A program made the translations under genes and the position numbers. Under the pieces are notes generated by a model. That model searched no databases, was not told where the DNA came from, and saw only the letters and a list, made by a program, of their open reading frames with translations. Below are positions 1-12,700 of a stretch of DNA of 64,000 nt, one piece after another. This DNA is from Paraphysomonas bandaiensis (taxonomy: Eukaryota; Chrysophyceae). The stretch lies in NCBI GenBank assembly GCA_965644295.1, contig CBFFRP010000291.1, forward strand, positions 1-64,000, given 5' to 3'. The number at the start of each line of letters is the position of its first letter. Positions within the stretch are counted from its first letter, which is position 1.

Positions 1-92
1 ATTATTTATTATAATCCTTCTCTGTGTGCTGCTCTCCAGTATTTGCTGGTAGACATCTTATACAACTGGGCAGCATGATAAGTAGAACCCGA

Positions 93-815
93 TCAAAGAT
101 CATCAATAGGATCTGTGTCTCCCTGGTCCTCTTGTTCTCGCACAAGCATTCGCACATCCCCTTTCTCGTTTCCTAGTTTCCTCTGGTACCAAGGAACACT
201 CTCTTTCGGAGTCCTTTGTTGAGGCCAAGGCGAAGTCCTAGTAGGCATTTCCTTAATTCCAAACCTGGCATTCATAGCTCGAAGTGTCTCTTTAAGAATC
301 TCCTTATCATGAGAAAATTTGCAACTCTTGTCCTTGCACCCACCCTCTACATTCATTTCCTTAAAGCATGGACTCTTCTTGTAAACTTCTGTAGCCATCA
401 CATCCTCATTCACACTCTTAAGGTCATCATCCTTTGCATCATTGTTACTTTCCTTAGTCTGTTTCTCATTCTCATCCGAATCATCTTCCTCCATCATAGC
501 CAATATTGCAGCATTCAATTGAGGCTTTGTTTGGAAATTAAACCTGCCCTTGAATTGTTGATACTTCTCAGAAAGCTCCCTTGTTACTCTTAGATGTTCG
601 AAAAACTCCTCGAAGAATGATTCCACTGAGTTGAAATTCTCTGTTCTCAATAATCTCTTACTGGTATCTCTCATACAAGGTGGTATCAAACTCATCCAGA
701 CTTCCAGTGACCCACCTCGTTTGGTGGTAGTTAGAGGTATACTCAAAGTCAAGTGATTTACTTTTGCTGCATCCACCAAGAAGTCGTATCTCTGAATAAA
801 CTTAGTTTCGAGCAC
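93..815 (-). CDS. Unrecognised gag-like ORF with a CCCH zinc finger
   Basis: An open frame of about 240 codons lies just downstream of RPB2 on the same strand. I cannot assign it to a named gene. Near residues 149-168 it has a clear CCCH zinc finger, Cys-x9-Cys-x4-Cys-x3-His (PCFKEMNVEGG, then CKDKSCKFSH), preceded by an acidic Asp/Glu/Asn/Lys-rich linker and an N-terminal alpha-helical-looking part. That order resembles nucleocapsid-bearing gag proteins of protist LTR retrotransposons, but no protease, integrase or reverse transcriptase is visible in the window. No ATG is placed convincingly: the frame is open upstream to a TAG that is also a possible splice acceptor (about 836), so this could be the last exon of a longer gene. 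The alternatives are a cellular RNA-binding CCCH protein or a retroelement relic. Confidence 0.4.
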   Translation of the reverse strand: MLETKFIQRYDFLVDAAKVNHLTLSIPLTTTKRGGSLEVWMSLIPPCMRDTSKRLLRTENFNSVESFFEEFFEHLRVTRELSEKYQQFKGRFNFQTKPQLNAAILAMMEEDDSDENEKQTKESNNDAKDDDLKSVNEDVMATEVYKKSPCFKEMNVEGGCKDKSCKFSHDKEILKETLRAMNARFGIKEMPTRTSPWPQQRTPKESVPWYQRKLGNEKGDVRMLVREQEDQGDTDPIDDL

Positions 816-1030
816 TGCTATACATAGTGGGGTAATAAACTAAGAACTTTGATAGCTCATTGACCTATTCAATTACTATTGTTACTTGCAGCTGACAGAA
901 AACCTTAAGGAAAACTTTCTCAGATATAGAAACTCAACTTATTCTGTACCAAAACACTTGCTGACAGAAACAACTTCAAAATGGCATGCGCCTGTGTTCT
1001 ACTCGCCATGGAGCACCTATGAGAAACAAA

Positions 1031-4000
1031 CTAGGTCTCCGAATCCGCACGATCAGCAAATATTCTTGGTAAAATGCACATCGACATTAACTCTTGGAAA
1101 AGGAGTTTCCCAGCGTAAGGAATGTGAACCTGGCTAAATCGAGTGTTGTTTCCGCAGTATCCGCAGTGAAATGTTTGCTTACGAAGGTTAGCCACGGCCA
1201 TGATACCACAGTTATCGCAGACATGGACTCGATAAGGATCGCTATTACCAAAGAGTCTATCTCTCAGGAAGTTGGCAGCACCGTGCGATATGAGACAATC
1301 ACGCTCCATTTCACCCATACGAAGTCCTCCCCCCCTTGCTCTACCCTCTAAGGGCTGCCGGGTTAACATCGTCACTGGACCACGGGCACGAGCGTGAATT
1401 TTGTCGTCCACTAAGTGCTTTAAACGCTGATAAAAAGTTGGTCCAAGAAAAATCAATGACTCCAACGGGCGACCAGTGTGACCGTTGTAGAGACACTCAT
1501 TTCCGTGTCTCTGATATCCAAGTCCATGCATGAGCCTACTTATATCCTCCACGTTGGTATCATCCATGAAAGGCGTAGCATCACCCTCCTGTCCCAATAG
1601 ACTCGCCACCTTACTAAGAAGACACTCGACTAAGTGTCCCACTGTCATTCGTGACGGAATAGCATGGGGATTTACTACAATATCTGGGCTGATACCTTCG
1701 CAGGTGAAAGGCATGTCTTCCATACGGTACGTCATACCCACAGTACCTTTCTGTCCGTGCCGAGAAGCGAATTTGTCTCCTACTTGTGGGACACGCAAGT
1801 TGCGGATTCTGACTTTACAGAGCTTGTTGCCCTCCTTATCGGTCGTAAGCATGACACGGTCCACATAACCAGACTCATTGCTGCGCATACATACGCTTTC
1901 ATCTCTGCGGGATCGCGTGGTGGACGATCCATCCGGATTAATCATATCCACGGCGACAGTCTTTCCTATAAGAACGTCATCGGGACTAATGCGAACACCA
2001 GGCTCGACGATTCCGTCAGGTCCGAGTTTTTCGTAAGACCCATGCTTTAGGCCAAGGCAATTAGAGCGAGACGGTATCTCGAAGCAGTCCTGATAAAAGG
2101 GATCACGTTGTCGAGACGCTTTATTGAGCTCTGCAACACCATTATAGCATCTGAAAAATGAAGACCTAAAGAGGCCACGGTCGATGGAAGATTGATTAAC
2201 TATTAAGGAATCCTCCTGATTGTACCCTGTATAAAAAGTCATATACACATACTATATGCTGCACATCTAGCAAATTCACAACATTGCATTACCATCCCAA
2301 CTTACCTGTGTAACAGGCAATGCCAACAATGCAATTGATGCCACTGGGAAGCTCTCTGTGTCAATCACGTTAGCGACAAATAGAAAAAGGTAGTAACCAT
2401 GAAAGAGGACAAATTAACAGTACTCACTTGAACTTGAGATACTCCATAGATCGAGTAGTTGCGAGAGGTTTCTGTGGGTAGTGGAGCACGTGGGCCATGG
2501 TGTCCATTCTCACCTATCAGCGCACGACATATCAGCGCAATTATGAGGACATATTTCTAAATACCTGGAAGTTGGAGCTGTATATACCCATGGCCTGCTT
2601 ACCCATAGCACTTTGGTAGGTGTTTCTGGGGCTCTGGTTGTGATCGGGAAATGGAATGATGGATGCGCAAATACCGAGGATCATAGATGGATGCACTTCG
2701 CAATGAGTATATGTGGTGGAGTAAAGGTCCTGTGGGGGGAGTGCAAGATCAGAAGGTTTCATGGCAACCATTGCTGTTTCCTCCTCCTCGGAGTCAAGTA
2801 GCTCAATCATTCCACTCAACAGCAACTGCTCCCATCCCATTTCTGAATCTTGTTTCAGCATGCGGATAATATGTCTCTTTTTGACTACCAGCTTTTGGTC
2901 CTCTCCAACTATTAAAAGTGGACGACATATACGGCCATATTCCGTGTATATACGCACCTCACGACTCTTTATGTCCCACACAACAGACACCTGTGTATCG
3001 ATATCCACTCTTCTACGGCAATGGCGTAGCTTTTTCACCAGACTCTCTGCGTCACGATGTACACCAACCCAGTTGCCGTTTACAAAAATTTTGGTAGTGC
3101 GAGGATCGGCAATATCTCGGCAGGATATTTCCTCAAGATTCTCTGTACTCCACTCCATGAGGAATGCAATCATATGACCAGTATCAGCACCCACTGATAT
3201 TACCGCCATTAGGGCTAAATTTTTCACCAGACCCACAGCATGTCCTTCTGGCGTCTCTGCGGGACAAATCATTCCCCAGTGGGTGCAGTGAAGCATGCGT
3301 GGCTTGGCGAGCTTTCCTTCCTTCGCAAGGGGAGCATTACATCGTCGCAAATGGGAGAGCGCAGAGGCATAAGTGAGCCGATTTAACACCTGTGATACAC
3401 CAGCCCTCGAAGCATCCCTCTTGTCACCCCAGTTTCCTGTAGCAAGGGAATATTTGAGCCCATCAGATATAGTTTTGGCATTGATAGCCTTCTCCAGATT
3501 GAATTCCTTGCCCGACTCCACACATTTTTTCAGATAACGCTGTACATTCTTAGTCAGTTTCTTAAACAGAATTCGGAAAAGACTTCCCAGCAGAGGACCC
3601 GCTAAATCGAGTCGCTTCTTACCAAGGTGGTCCCTATCATCCTCGTGCAGCCGACCAAGAGAACACATTAGAATCTTGTGAACGATATAGCCTAAAAAGA
3701 ATGCCTTCTTGGTTTCATTGTGCTCCTCGACACCCACATGTGGAAGCATCTCCTTCTGAAGGATGTCCCTCGCGTATTGCACTCGCTCACGCCGGCCAAC
3801 ATTTATGGCAGTACCTCGCTTTCCGATATAATCCAAAGCAACAGTCTGGTTTTGAATGGGGCTGGCCTCGTCCAATGACGGACGGAACCTACTCATCATG
3901 TCCTCATCTGAAAAGTCGTATACGATGTGCTCAATGATTTCCCTGTCGCCTACGAAACCCAGTGCTCGGAACACGATAACAACAGGTATATCCGTGCGCA

Positions 4001-4884
4001 CGTAAGGTATAGTTGACCTCAACTGGTGCCCATCCACTGTACCCTTTGTGCCTTTGCCATACATCTGGAGGTAGATGGTCGATGTTGGTCGCGATCCACG
4101 TGCAACGTGTGACCTGGTCTCACACACCCACTGGTACTTGTGTGGCTGCTGCTTCTGGAACACGTACACGTGGTTGTTCGACATCCGCTCCTGAGCGATT
4201 ATAACCTTCTCCGAGCCGTTTATGATGAAATAACCCCCCTGATCGAACACACATTCCCCTACCAGCGTGAGATCCCTGTCTGATATGCCTGTCAGCCGAC
4301 AGTGCTTCGTGCGAACCATGATCGGTACATAACCAATAAATACATATTCGTGCAACTGACATCTCACTAAGCTACTTTCACCCTCAATGATGTTGCGGTC
4401 ATCGTCTATTGCATATTGCTTGCTTTCGATAAAGACATACATCGCCGCGTGATACGTCAGCGAGCGGAGTCTAGCCTCATGTGGGTACAAATCACGACTC
4501 TCCTCATCAGTCTCAACATATCTCGGAGGAATAATGTAGACTTGTTTAAACTTCACTACATAACAATACTATATGCCAGTAAGCACACAAGAGGGACAGA
4601 ATGTATGAGTGTGTTACCTTCTCAACAATCTCTCCAGGAACGAACTGATCCTCTGGGATAACTTTAATTTCTCCAGCATCATCAACTAACTCCTGAATGC
4701 TATTCTCCATAAAGACATCAAATGAATCCAACTGTTGCCTCACAAGCCCCTTTGTTTCAAAGTATTTATCGATGATAACCCACGCGTCCTCTTGAGTTAT
4801 TTCTTCCTCCAATGAGTCGAAATCTGCCATACCAGCTCCAGATTGCTCTGCATCCATCACGGAAGGAGAGAAGAGATCGTCCAT
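1031..4884 (-). CDS. RPB2: DNA-directed RNA polymerase II subunit RPB2
   Basis: This is the second-largest catalytic subunit of nuclear RNA polymerase II, which forms much of the active-centre cleft. Five exons read on the minus strand: 4618-4884, 2565-4550, 2428-2513, 2306-2355 and 1031-2226. They join to 1,194 codons, close to the usual length of about 1,200. Visible hallmarks are [19 protein letters not shown], the fork-region segment [24 protein letters not shown] with [28 protein letters not shown], and a C-terminal zinc site (CDNC...CGYC) followed by [15 protein letters not shown]. The segment ending [15 protein letters not shown] is characteristic of Pol II rather than Pol I or III. 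The first intron uses the acceptor before TTTAAACAAG, because the AG 5 nt upstream would create an in-frame stop. The N-terminus begins [16 protein letters not shown] and is acidic. Confidence 0.97.
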
Positions 4885-5079
4885 TGGGGGTGTTTACTAT
4901 GACGCAGATGTTGACAGGGAATGTGAGGAGTTGGAGTTGATTTAGTGTGTATATGTATACAATCCCAGTCACTGTGTGAGCGAGACCTGGTGTATGTATA
5001 TGTATACAGTGGTATGGTATGCTCACGTATGCATGCATGTCCGCATATTCCTCTGCATAGAACTATAGGACTCCTCTAC

Positions 5080-5190
5080 AGGTACTACAGCTGCAGTATG
5101 TCGATATCCAGATATACAAACTCCAAGCATCAACAGCAGTACAGTACTCTGTACAGTGCAGTACAGTGTATCCTATATACAGTACATCAG
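5080..5190. promoter_or_regulatory. GTAC/CAGCAGTAC motif cluster upstream of RPB2
   Basis: About 200-300 bp upstream of the RPB2 start there is a dense run of CAGCAGTACAGTAC, CTGTACAG and GCAGTACAGTG words. Similar clusters occur upstream of several other genes in this window (near 16.36, 34.32, 49.97, 52.43 and 60.97 kb), which suggests a shared promoter element. Function is inferred from position and recurrence only. Confidence 0.3.
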
Positions 5191-5316
5191 AGTGCAAAGC
5201 GACGACTGTAATACAGCCCGTACTACAGGATGTACCGGTATATGGAGGTGGAGGTGCATATATATGTAGGTACACTATGAGATTTCAGTGTACTCAATCA
5301 AATAAGAATCTAAATG

Positions 5317-5956
5317 GATGTCACTCTATTCGACTCTAGGTGATTGCACTATCAACAGCGGTGTATCCCTCACTGGAATACTATGCTCCGTCACATATCA
5401 TACTCAGCAATGTACTGAGCAGTACGTATAAATGAACTGTAGTTAGAGTCGTTAGTTCTTATAGAACGATCTAGCAATTGATCAAGTGGAAGAAGTCTAA
5501 GCTCTTTAGTTAAGGGGGAGACTATGGTACACCTGTGAAAGTCGGATTGTACTGATAACCATAGCCCGCTTATACTGGCTAATATATCCCATTAGATAAA
5601 CCATGTGTACACACAAGGTAACATTTCAGACGCCTAGATGTCACTCTATTCGACTCTAGGTGATTGCACTATCAACAGCGGTGTATCCCTCACTGGAATA
5701 CTATGCTCCGTCACATATCATACTCAGCAATGTACTGAGCAGTACGTATAAATGAACTGTAGTTAGAGTCGTTAGTTCTTATAGAACGATCTAGCAATTG
5801 ATCAAGTGGAAGAAGTCTAAGCTCTTTAGTTAAGGGGGAGACTATGGTACACCTGTGAAAGTCGGATTGTACTGATAACCATAGCCCGCTTATACTGGCT
5901 AATATATCCCATTAGATAAACCATGTGTACACACAAGGTAACATTTCAGACGCCTA
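5317..5956. repeat. Perfect 320-bp direct tandem duplication (2 copies)
   Basis: The block 5317-5636 is repeated at 5637-5956 with no mismatch that I could find. Both copies run from GATGTCACTCTATTCGACTC to the segment before CGCCTAGATG. There is no coding potential. The perfect identity implies a recent duplication or an assembly artefact. Confidence 0.95.
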
Positions 5957-6682
5957 GATGTTTGAGACTTATCTTTTAATCTTTCTCTCACTATCACTTG
6001 TAAATTACATGTCTGTTGAACAGTGAGAGTAAGGCCCATATAAATTAATATGTTAATCCAGCTGTCGATAAATCAATAGTTGGTTTCGAGTATTATGAGC
6101 GTAAGCGCTTTGTACATTTGTCTTTCAGTGTGTAGATAGCCAATGTGTCGTGCATCCTGTATCGTTTTTATCTTCGTTGTCATACACAGGATTGTAACTC
6201 AAGATTGCTGATTGCCTTATGCATGACGTGATACAATGCTGAAGAAATTGAACGGCGATTACATAATAGTATGTCTCAGTAGTAACCTATATGAGTATAA
6301 TTTCGTTATGTGAATGCAGTAAACTTTCGGCACAGTAAAACATAATAAATAGAAAACTTGCGCATGGAAGTTTCGTTTGTTACGAAAAGAGTAGAAGATA
6401 GTGATTTTAACGCCTTTCTGGATCTAGTATCTAGTGATATCCCCGACCACCCATATTTCGTATACTACCTAAATTTATCTGCTAGGTATTGCTGTTTTTA
6501 ATAGAATATATATCACTTTTTTAAACTTGTGGTTGAATTAAAAGATATTCCCCTTGATTTCATTTAAGGAATGAAGATACTACAGTAACTTCTAGACTAA
6601 ATAACTACACGTAAAACGCCAGCATTGCATATTTCTACAGCAGAATTAGAGTGGTCATATTTCGTTTACAGGAATAAGGCAA

Positions 6683-8913
6683 TTAGGACTTCTTGGCCTG
6701 GAGCTCTTCTCGAAGCTGCTTGTACCTACTGATACAATCTTTCCTTGTTTTCCCAGTGACTTCTGCAGCAATGCTATTCCAGCGTTCAACTTTATCCATT
6801 GATGCCGGATACTTCTTCAGACCCTGTTCGAGTTGTTGCTGTTGATCCTGTGTCCATACCAGGGGGTCTGAATCAACCGGAGATGGTGTGGCAACCTTCT
6901 GTGAAACCTTGGTCTGGCCCGCAGTAGTAACTGGAACTTTAGCCTTCACGGTACTTCCATTAGTTTTTTCGCTTGATGTTCCCGGCACAGTGGGTGCTGG
7001 TTTTCGTGTTGCTGCGATGCCACCACTCTCTTTCATTGCAGCAAGATGCTCCATTGCATTATGAGCGGCTTTCATACACTCATCCTTTGTGAATGGTGTT
7101 TCTGGATTCCAATAATAGTTGAGATTACAGTCGTGAAAAGTTATAATTACTTCTGTACCTGGTTTCAATATATCATTCATGTAGTTGCAGACAGCTACCC
7201 ATCGTTGGCGCATTCCTCCCGGAAATTTACCAATTGCTTTCGAGAGAGTCGATAAATCGTCCCTACTCCTACACACCGCATATGTATAATCACAAACACT
7301 GTAACATGTTTCAAGATGATCTCTTACCATTCACGATCCAGCCCTTTCTTTTTGAGCTCAGCCGCACTTGCCCGATCGGCCTCCTCCTTGCGTCGCCTCT
7401 CCCGTGCTGCCTCTTCCTCGGCTGCAGCTGCAGCCATTGCTTTTTTTGTTTCCTCCAGTTTACCCAACACGCTTGACAAGTCTTGCTTAAGCAATGAGGA
7501 ATCTTTCAGTGCAGCTGCACCACCAATGCTGTCATTGAGGTCACTCAGGTCAGCTGCCTCCAGTTTACTACATAGGATCTCTACGTCCTCCTCGCTTATT
7601 CCCTCCGCACCGGTTTCAGACACTGCTCGAATCAATTTTCTAAACACGTTCCTTATCTTTCCAGCAGCCTTCTTCTTGGCTTCCCATTCTGCTTTGAGCT
7701 CCTTCTGGCGTTGCCGCTCTTCTTCCTCTTTTCTTGCTTCTTCAGCCCGTGCCTCAGCTTCTCTACGCGCGGCTTCCTCCGCTTCCCGTTCTCTCGCCTC
7801 ACGCGCGGCCTGCTTTTCCTGTCGCACTCTCTCCTTCTCCTGCAACAATCGTGGGTCATACTCCATCGCCCTCATAACCAATTCGTTTATACGAGCCATC
7901 TCCTTTTTCTTGAGTTTCTTGGCCCCTCTCTCATTCTCTTTCACCATCCATCGCTTTTCCTCACGACTTGTGGCACTATCAGGATCATGCTCTGCTGCTA
8001 CGTTCGTAAAATCACGCCATGAATCAAACTTTACCCAATAGTCATAAAATCGATTAACCTGTACAGAACAATATATATCACCACCTACTCAGCTTATCCA
8101 CACACCACTCACGTTATCAATAGAAGTTTCTGCGTCGCCAATTTTGGGAACTGGTTTTTTTGAAGCGAATCTTGCATTTCGCTTGAAAACAGGTTCGAAG
8201 AGAGATAAAAAAGCGTCGAGCCCCTCAGCAGAAGCTTCTTTTGCCTGCGCCTCTGTCGGTATACTGTCATCGAAATCTAGCTGGGAGTCATAAGCTCGGC
8301 GCTTGACTTCATTACTTAGTGTATTTTGCGCCTCCTGAATTTTTAAGAACACCGCTCTTGCATCTTCCTCACATGCAGCAACATTCTGCTGTTTGTCAGG
8401 ATGATACAGCAATACAGCTTTATGGTATGCTTTCTTGATAGTGTCACTGTCAACAGACTCTGCCCATTCTCCCAGTCCCAATACATCATACAAGCTAAAC
8501 GAATCTAAGGTGTCCACAGTAATATTTGTCGGTATAACACTGCAAAAGGAGTTAAGTTGCACATCTCATGCACAGATAATCCATACATTTTATCAGCTGG
8601 AAATTCGTCATTATCATCACCCTCTTGAGACCTGCAACACTAACAGTAAGACTCACACAGCATACACATCATACACATACTTCATATCATTGGGATCATT
8701 TCCCTTTAACCTCCTGATGCCTTTGAAATACCCTGAGCCATATGGCAGAACATTAAATCGAAGATTCACAGCTGGTAGACGCTTCAGTGGCTCAGTATTC
8801 CCTTCACTAGATGAAATGGAAAGGACTAGTGACATGTTCTTCAAATGTTTGCTATGAGATATAGTAGAATAGGAATTAAGAGTACAATGCAATGGGTTTA
8901 ATGCGGACTCCAT
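6683..8913 (-). CDS. DNAJC2: DNAJC2/zuotin (MPP11) ribosome-associated J-protein
   Basis: Ribosome-associated Hsp40 co-chaperone that recruits Hsp70 to nascent chains; in animals and plants it also acts on chromatin through SANT domains. Five exons: 8681-8913, 8587-8631, 8113-8539, 7328-8058 and 6683-7268, joining to 673 aa. Visible are the J-domain with its HPD motif (YHPDKQQ), the zuotin-homology segment after it (FEPVFKRNARFASKKPVPKIGD and FDSWRDF), a long Glu/Arg/Lys-rich charged helix that binds the ribosome in the family, and two C-terminal SANT/Myb repeats (W-SRDDLSTLSKAIGKFPGG and WTQDQQQQLEQGLKKYP). The first SANT tryptophan is encoded across the last splice junction. The start could instead be the Met at 8835. 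The architecture is the full animal/plant type with two SANT repeats, longer than yeast zuotin, which lacks them. Confidence 0.93.
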
Positions 8914-9018
8914 GCCATTCCAACATCCCCCTGCCCTTATATGACCCTTTTCCTAGCCATTCGTATAATTTGGCACTATTCGGACTAGAAATCCCAAAAA
9001 ACCTAATTTCTTATATAC

Positions 9019-9673
9019 AAACATACATACATACATACATACATACATACATACATACATACATACATACATACATACATACATACATACATTCATAAAT
9101 ACATACATACATACATACATACATACATACATACATACATACATACATACATACATACATACATACATACATACATACATACATACATACATACATACAT
9201 ACATACATACATACATACATACATACATACATACATACATACATACATACATACATACATACATACATACATACATTCATACATTCATACATACATACAT
9301 ACATACATACATACATACATACATACATACATACATACATACATACATACATACATACATACATACATACATACATACATACATACATACATACATACAT
9401 ACATACATACATACATACATACATACATACATACATACATACATACATACATACATACATACATACATACATACATACATACATACATACATACATACAT
9501 ACATACATACATACATACATACATACATACATACATACATACATACATACATACATACATACATACATACATACATACATACATACATACATACATACAT
9601 ACATACATACATACATACATACATACATACATACATACATACATACATACATACATACATACATACATACATA
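9019..9673. repeat. Long ACAT tetranucleotide microsatellite
   Basis: About 164 units of CATA/ACAT, broken only near 9092-9098 and 9274-9290 by single-base variants (ATTCAT, AAATAC). It sits between the divergently transcribed DNAJC2 and AP-3 beta genes. Because 12 nt is a common multiple of the 4-nt unit and the codon, every minus-strand frame reads as Met-Tyr-Val-Cys repeats; these are not proteins. Confidence 0.98.
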
Positions 9674-9796
9674 ATCTCACTTCGGGTCCACTTTTTCTCT
9701 GCAGGTTCATTGGCTCGTATGTATGTATGTACGTGTGGATGATTGTTATAGTGTGGCAGTGTGCAGATATATACCATTCGGGTGAATTACATTAAA

Positions 9797-12700
9797 ATGG
9801 AAAGCTTCCTACGTGAAGGAGTGGATTTGAAGGGCATTTCCGCCCATGCAATTGGAGGCGATGGTCACTACTTTGACGACACGGATTCTCCCGTTAAACT
9901 AAGGAGTTATCTGGACTCTATGAAGGTACATATATATCACCTAATAACACACATCATCCCTATATTCTCACCCCTCTATTACACTATGGGCAATCAGGAA
10001 ACAGAGAAGTTGAAAGGAATGAAGTGGCTGCTGGCAATGCTCTCACAGGGAAGAAATATCTCTGAGTTTTTTCCAGATGTTGTTAAGAATGTAGTGGCGA
10101 AGAGCGTTGAGGTCAAGAAGATGGTTTATATATACTTAGTTCATTATGCTGATTTCGATAAGCGTTGTCGGGAAATTGCTCTCTTGTCTATAAACTCTTT
10201 TCAAAAGGATTTGGCAGGAAGTAATCAACTGATTCGTGGTTTGGCCCTACGAGTTATGACATCTATTCGCGTGCCAGATATCATTCAAATTCAATTATTG
10301 GCAGTCAGAAAATGTTCTGTAGATAACTCTCCGTATGTACGCAAATGTGCAGCAATTGCACTTCCCAAGATATACTCATTGGATTCGAGTCAATTGGAAC
10401 ATTTGGAAGAAATTCTGCTGAAGTTATTGCAAGATGCATCGACCATGGTGTTGGGCAGCTCCATTGCTGCATTCAACGAGATATGTCCCAATAACTTCAG
10501 GATTATTCATAAATCGTATCGGAAGCTTTGTCATTTATTGGCAGATTTAGACGAGTGGACACAGGTGCTCTATGATTTGCCCGTTCTACTTTATACATTC
10601 TAAGCAATTTATCTAGGTATCTGTGCTGGATATGATGACCAGATATGCCCGGAACCAGTTCACAGATCCTTCCCCTGGACGGGCCGCTGCTGCGCGGCAA
10701 CACGCAAAAAATAGATCTACTTCAGCCTCAAAGGTGCGTCATCTATGTCATTGTCTTGATTTATTGTACGTATTGCCGGAGGTGCTAGTCATATAATTGT
10801 GAGGCTGATAACGGTATACACAGGGGAAACTGTCTGCATTCACGACAGTACGCAGACGAGTGGTCAAAAAGGCTTTTTATAGCGATGAAGAAGATGAAAG
10901 CGACGAGGAGGTACGAGTATCGATGCTCTCTTTTACCATTTCTGAGTTATATGCAGGTTGTTATATTGCCCTCAGAACAAGATACACGAGCAGAACGGGG
11001 CTCCGTATTCACAGGTAGTGGGATATTTGAATACGCTAATGTTTCATCGTAACAATGATGGTAATGTGTACAGGAGGAGATGCAGATATTGAGGGGGACG
11101 TTGACCCTGATCACCGCCTGTTACTCAGGTCAACTCTCCCCTTGTTGAAGAGTCGCAACTCTGGTGTAGTTCTCGGTGTTTGTTCTTTGCACTATTACTG
11201 CGGGTCCCGCAGCTCATCCACCGCAACCCAAATGGGGAAAGCGTTAGTCCGGATTCTTAAGAACAGTCGTGAGATACAATACGTCGTTCTAACTAGTATT
11301 ATTACTATGGCTGAAGTAAGTTTCGGTGGAAATTAAGTGTGTGATCATAGCACACAACTGATTTATCATATAAAATTATGTAGGAACAACCAGGAATGTT
11401 TCTCCCGTATATTCAGGATTTTTTTGTCAAGGCAACCGACCCTATTTTTAACAGGTTCTCTCGTCCGCTATTGTATAGAGGTGTATATTTGATATTCTCT
11501 GATGTAGGTTGCTTAAGTTGGATGTGCTTGCAGCATTGACGACCAAAGATAACGCGGAGTTGGTACTACGGGAGCTTCAAACATATGTACGACATAGCAA
11601 CACGTCATTTGTGTGCGCCACTATCCGCGCTGTCGGTCGAGTTGCAGATGCTGCTCCTAGTTTCGCGGCCACTTGTATGGAGGGTCTCATGCACCTGATC
11701 GTGTGTTCTGATAAACCAGAAGTGCAGGGAGAGGCTGTTGTCACTCTCCGACAACTGCTGCAACAAAGTGGGCCAACTAAAGCTGCAATTGCAGTTTTAC
11801 ATCGACTGGTTAAAATCCTTCTCTCAGAGTCGGGATTTAGGAATGTTCCTGTTGCTCGGGCTTCAGTGGTGTGGTTGGTGGGGGAGTTCCATGATGTATT
11901 ACGTAAGGTTGCCCCTGATATATTGAGAATTTTAGCAAAAGGTTTTACTGATGAATCAACGGAGGCCAAAACTCAGATTGCTAATTTTGCCCTGAAACTC
12001 AGTCTCCGCTTACCGGATGATGACAATGTACAATCGCTGATGACATATGTACTGGAAATGACAAGATATGATACCGACATCGATTTGAGGGATAGGTACG
12101 TGATGTAGTATATTAGTTCTGAGAATGATATTGCTTAGGTCTCGCTTTATGACTGCTATGATGGGACTTGCTCCATCTTCTGGATCTGGCAATGATGAGG
12201 GAATTAATGAACAGGCCCTGGAGGAGCTCGCCCAACATGCGGAGGGCATTTTGTTGGCTCCAAAATTGCCTCCAATGACTCTCCAGGGGCCTGTTGACAT
12301 AGATGGCCTTCCGCGATTCATTTTAGGATCTTTGAGCTCAATTGTTGGTCACCAGGCATCCGGCTATATGCCGATTGTTCAGTGGCCAGATGTTCAGCCA
12401 GATTCTACTGTTCGCGATGCAGTCACGGACTTTGAATCGAGCCAGACCCTAACACGAAACAAGGCCGAGGCGACGAAACTACATCGCGGGTTCGCTGATA
12501 TTTCCAGCTCAAGTAGTGACTCCGATAGTGATAGGGGCCGCAAACCGAAGGCAGTAACTATGGGTGCAAGAAGAGGAGCTTCCAGCAGTAGTAATAGTGA
12601 CTCTAGCAGTGCCTACGATTCTTCTGACAGTGAATCCGAGAGCGATGAAGATTCCCATTCTTCCAGTGAAGAGAGTGAAGATGATATTCCTGTACCTAAG

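Larger units (their letters stand above)
4885..6682. other. Intergenic region between RPB2 and DNAJC2
   Basis: No convincing gene lies here. The stretch nearest RPB2 is rich in TACAG/GTAC words. The middle holds a perfect 320-bp tandem duplication. The rest is AT-rich. A short frame from about 6364 (+) of roughly 45 codons looks unlike any family I know and is not annotated. Confidence 0.6.

Noticed and set aside
8953-9777. Several minus-strand frames encoding Met-Tyr-Val-Cys repeats
   Set aside because: They are direct translations of the CATA microsatellite and are open in every frame for arithmetic reasons.
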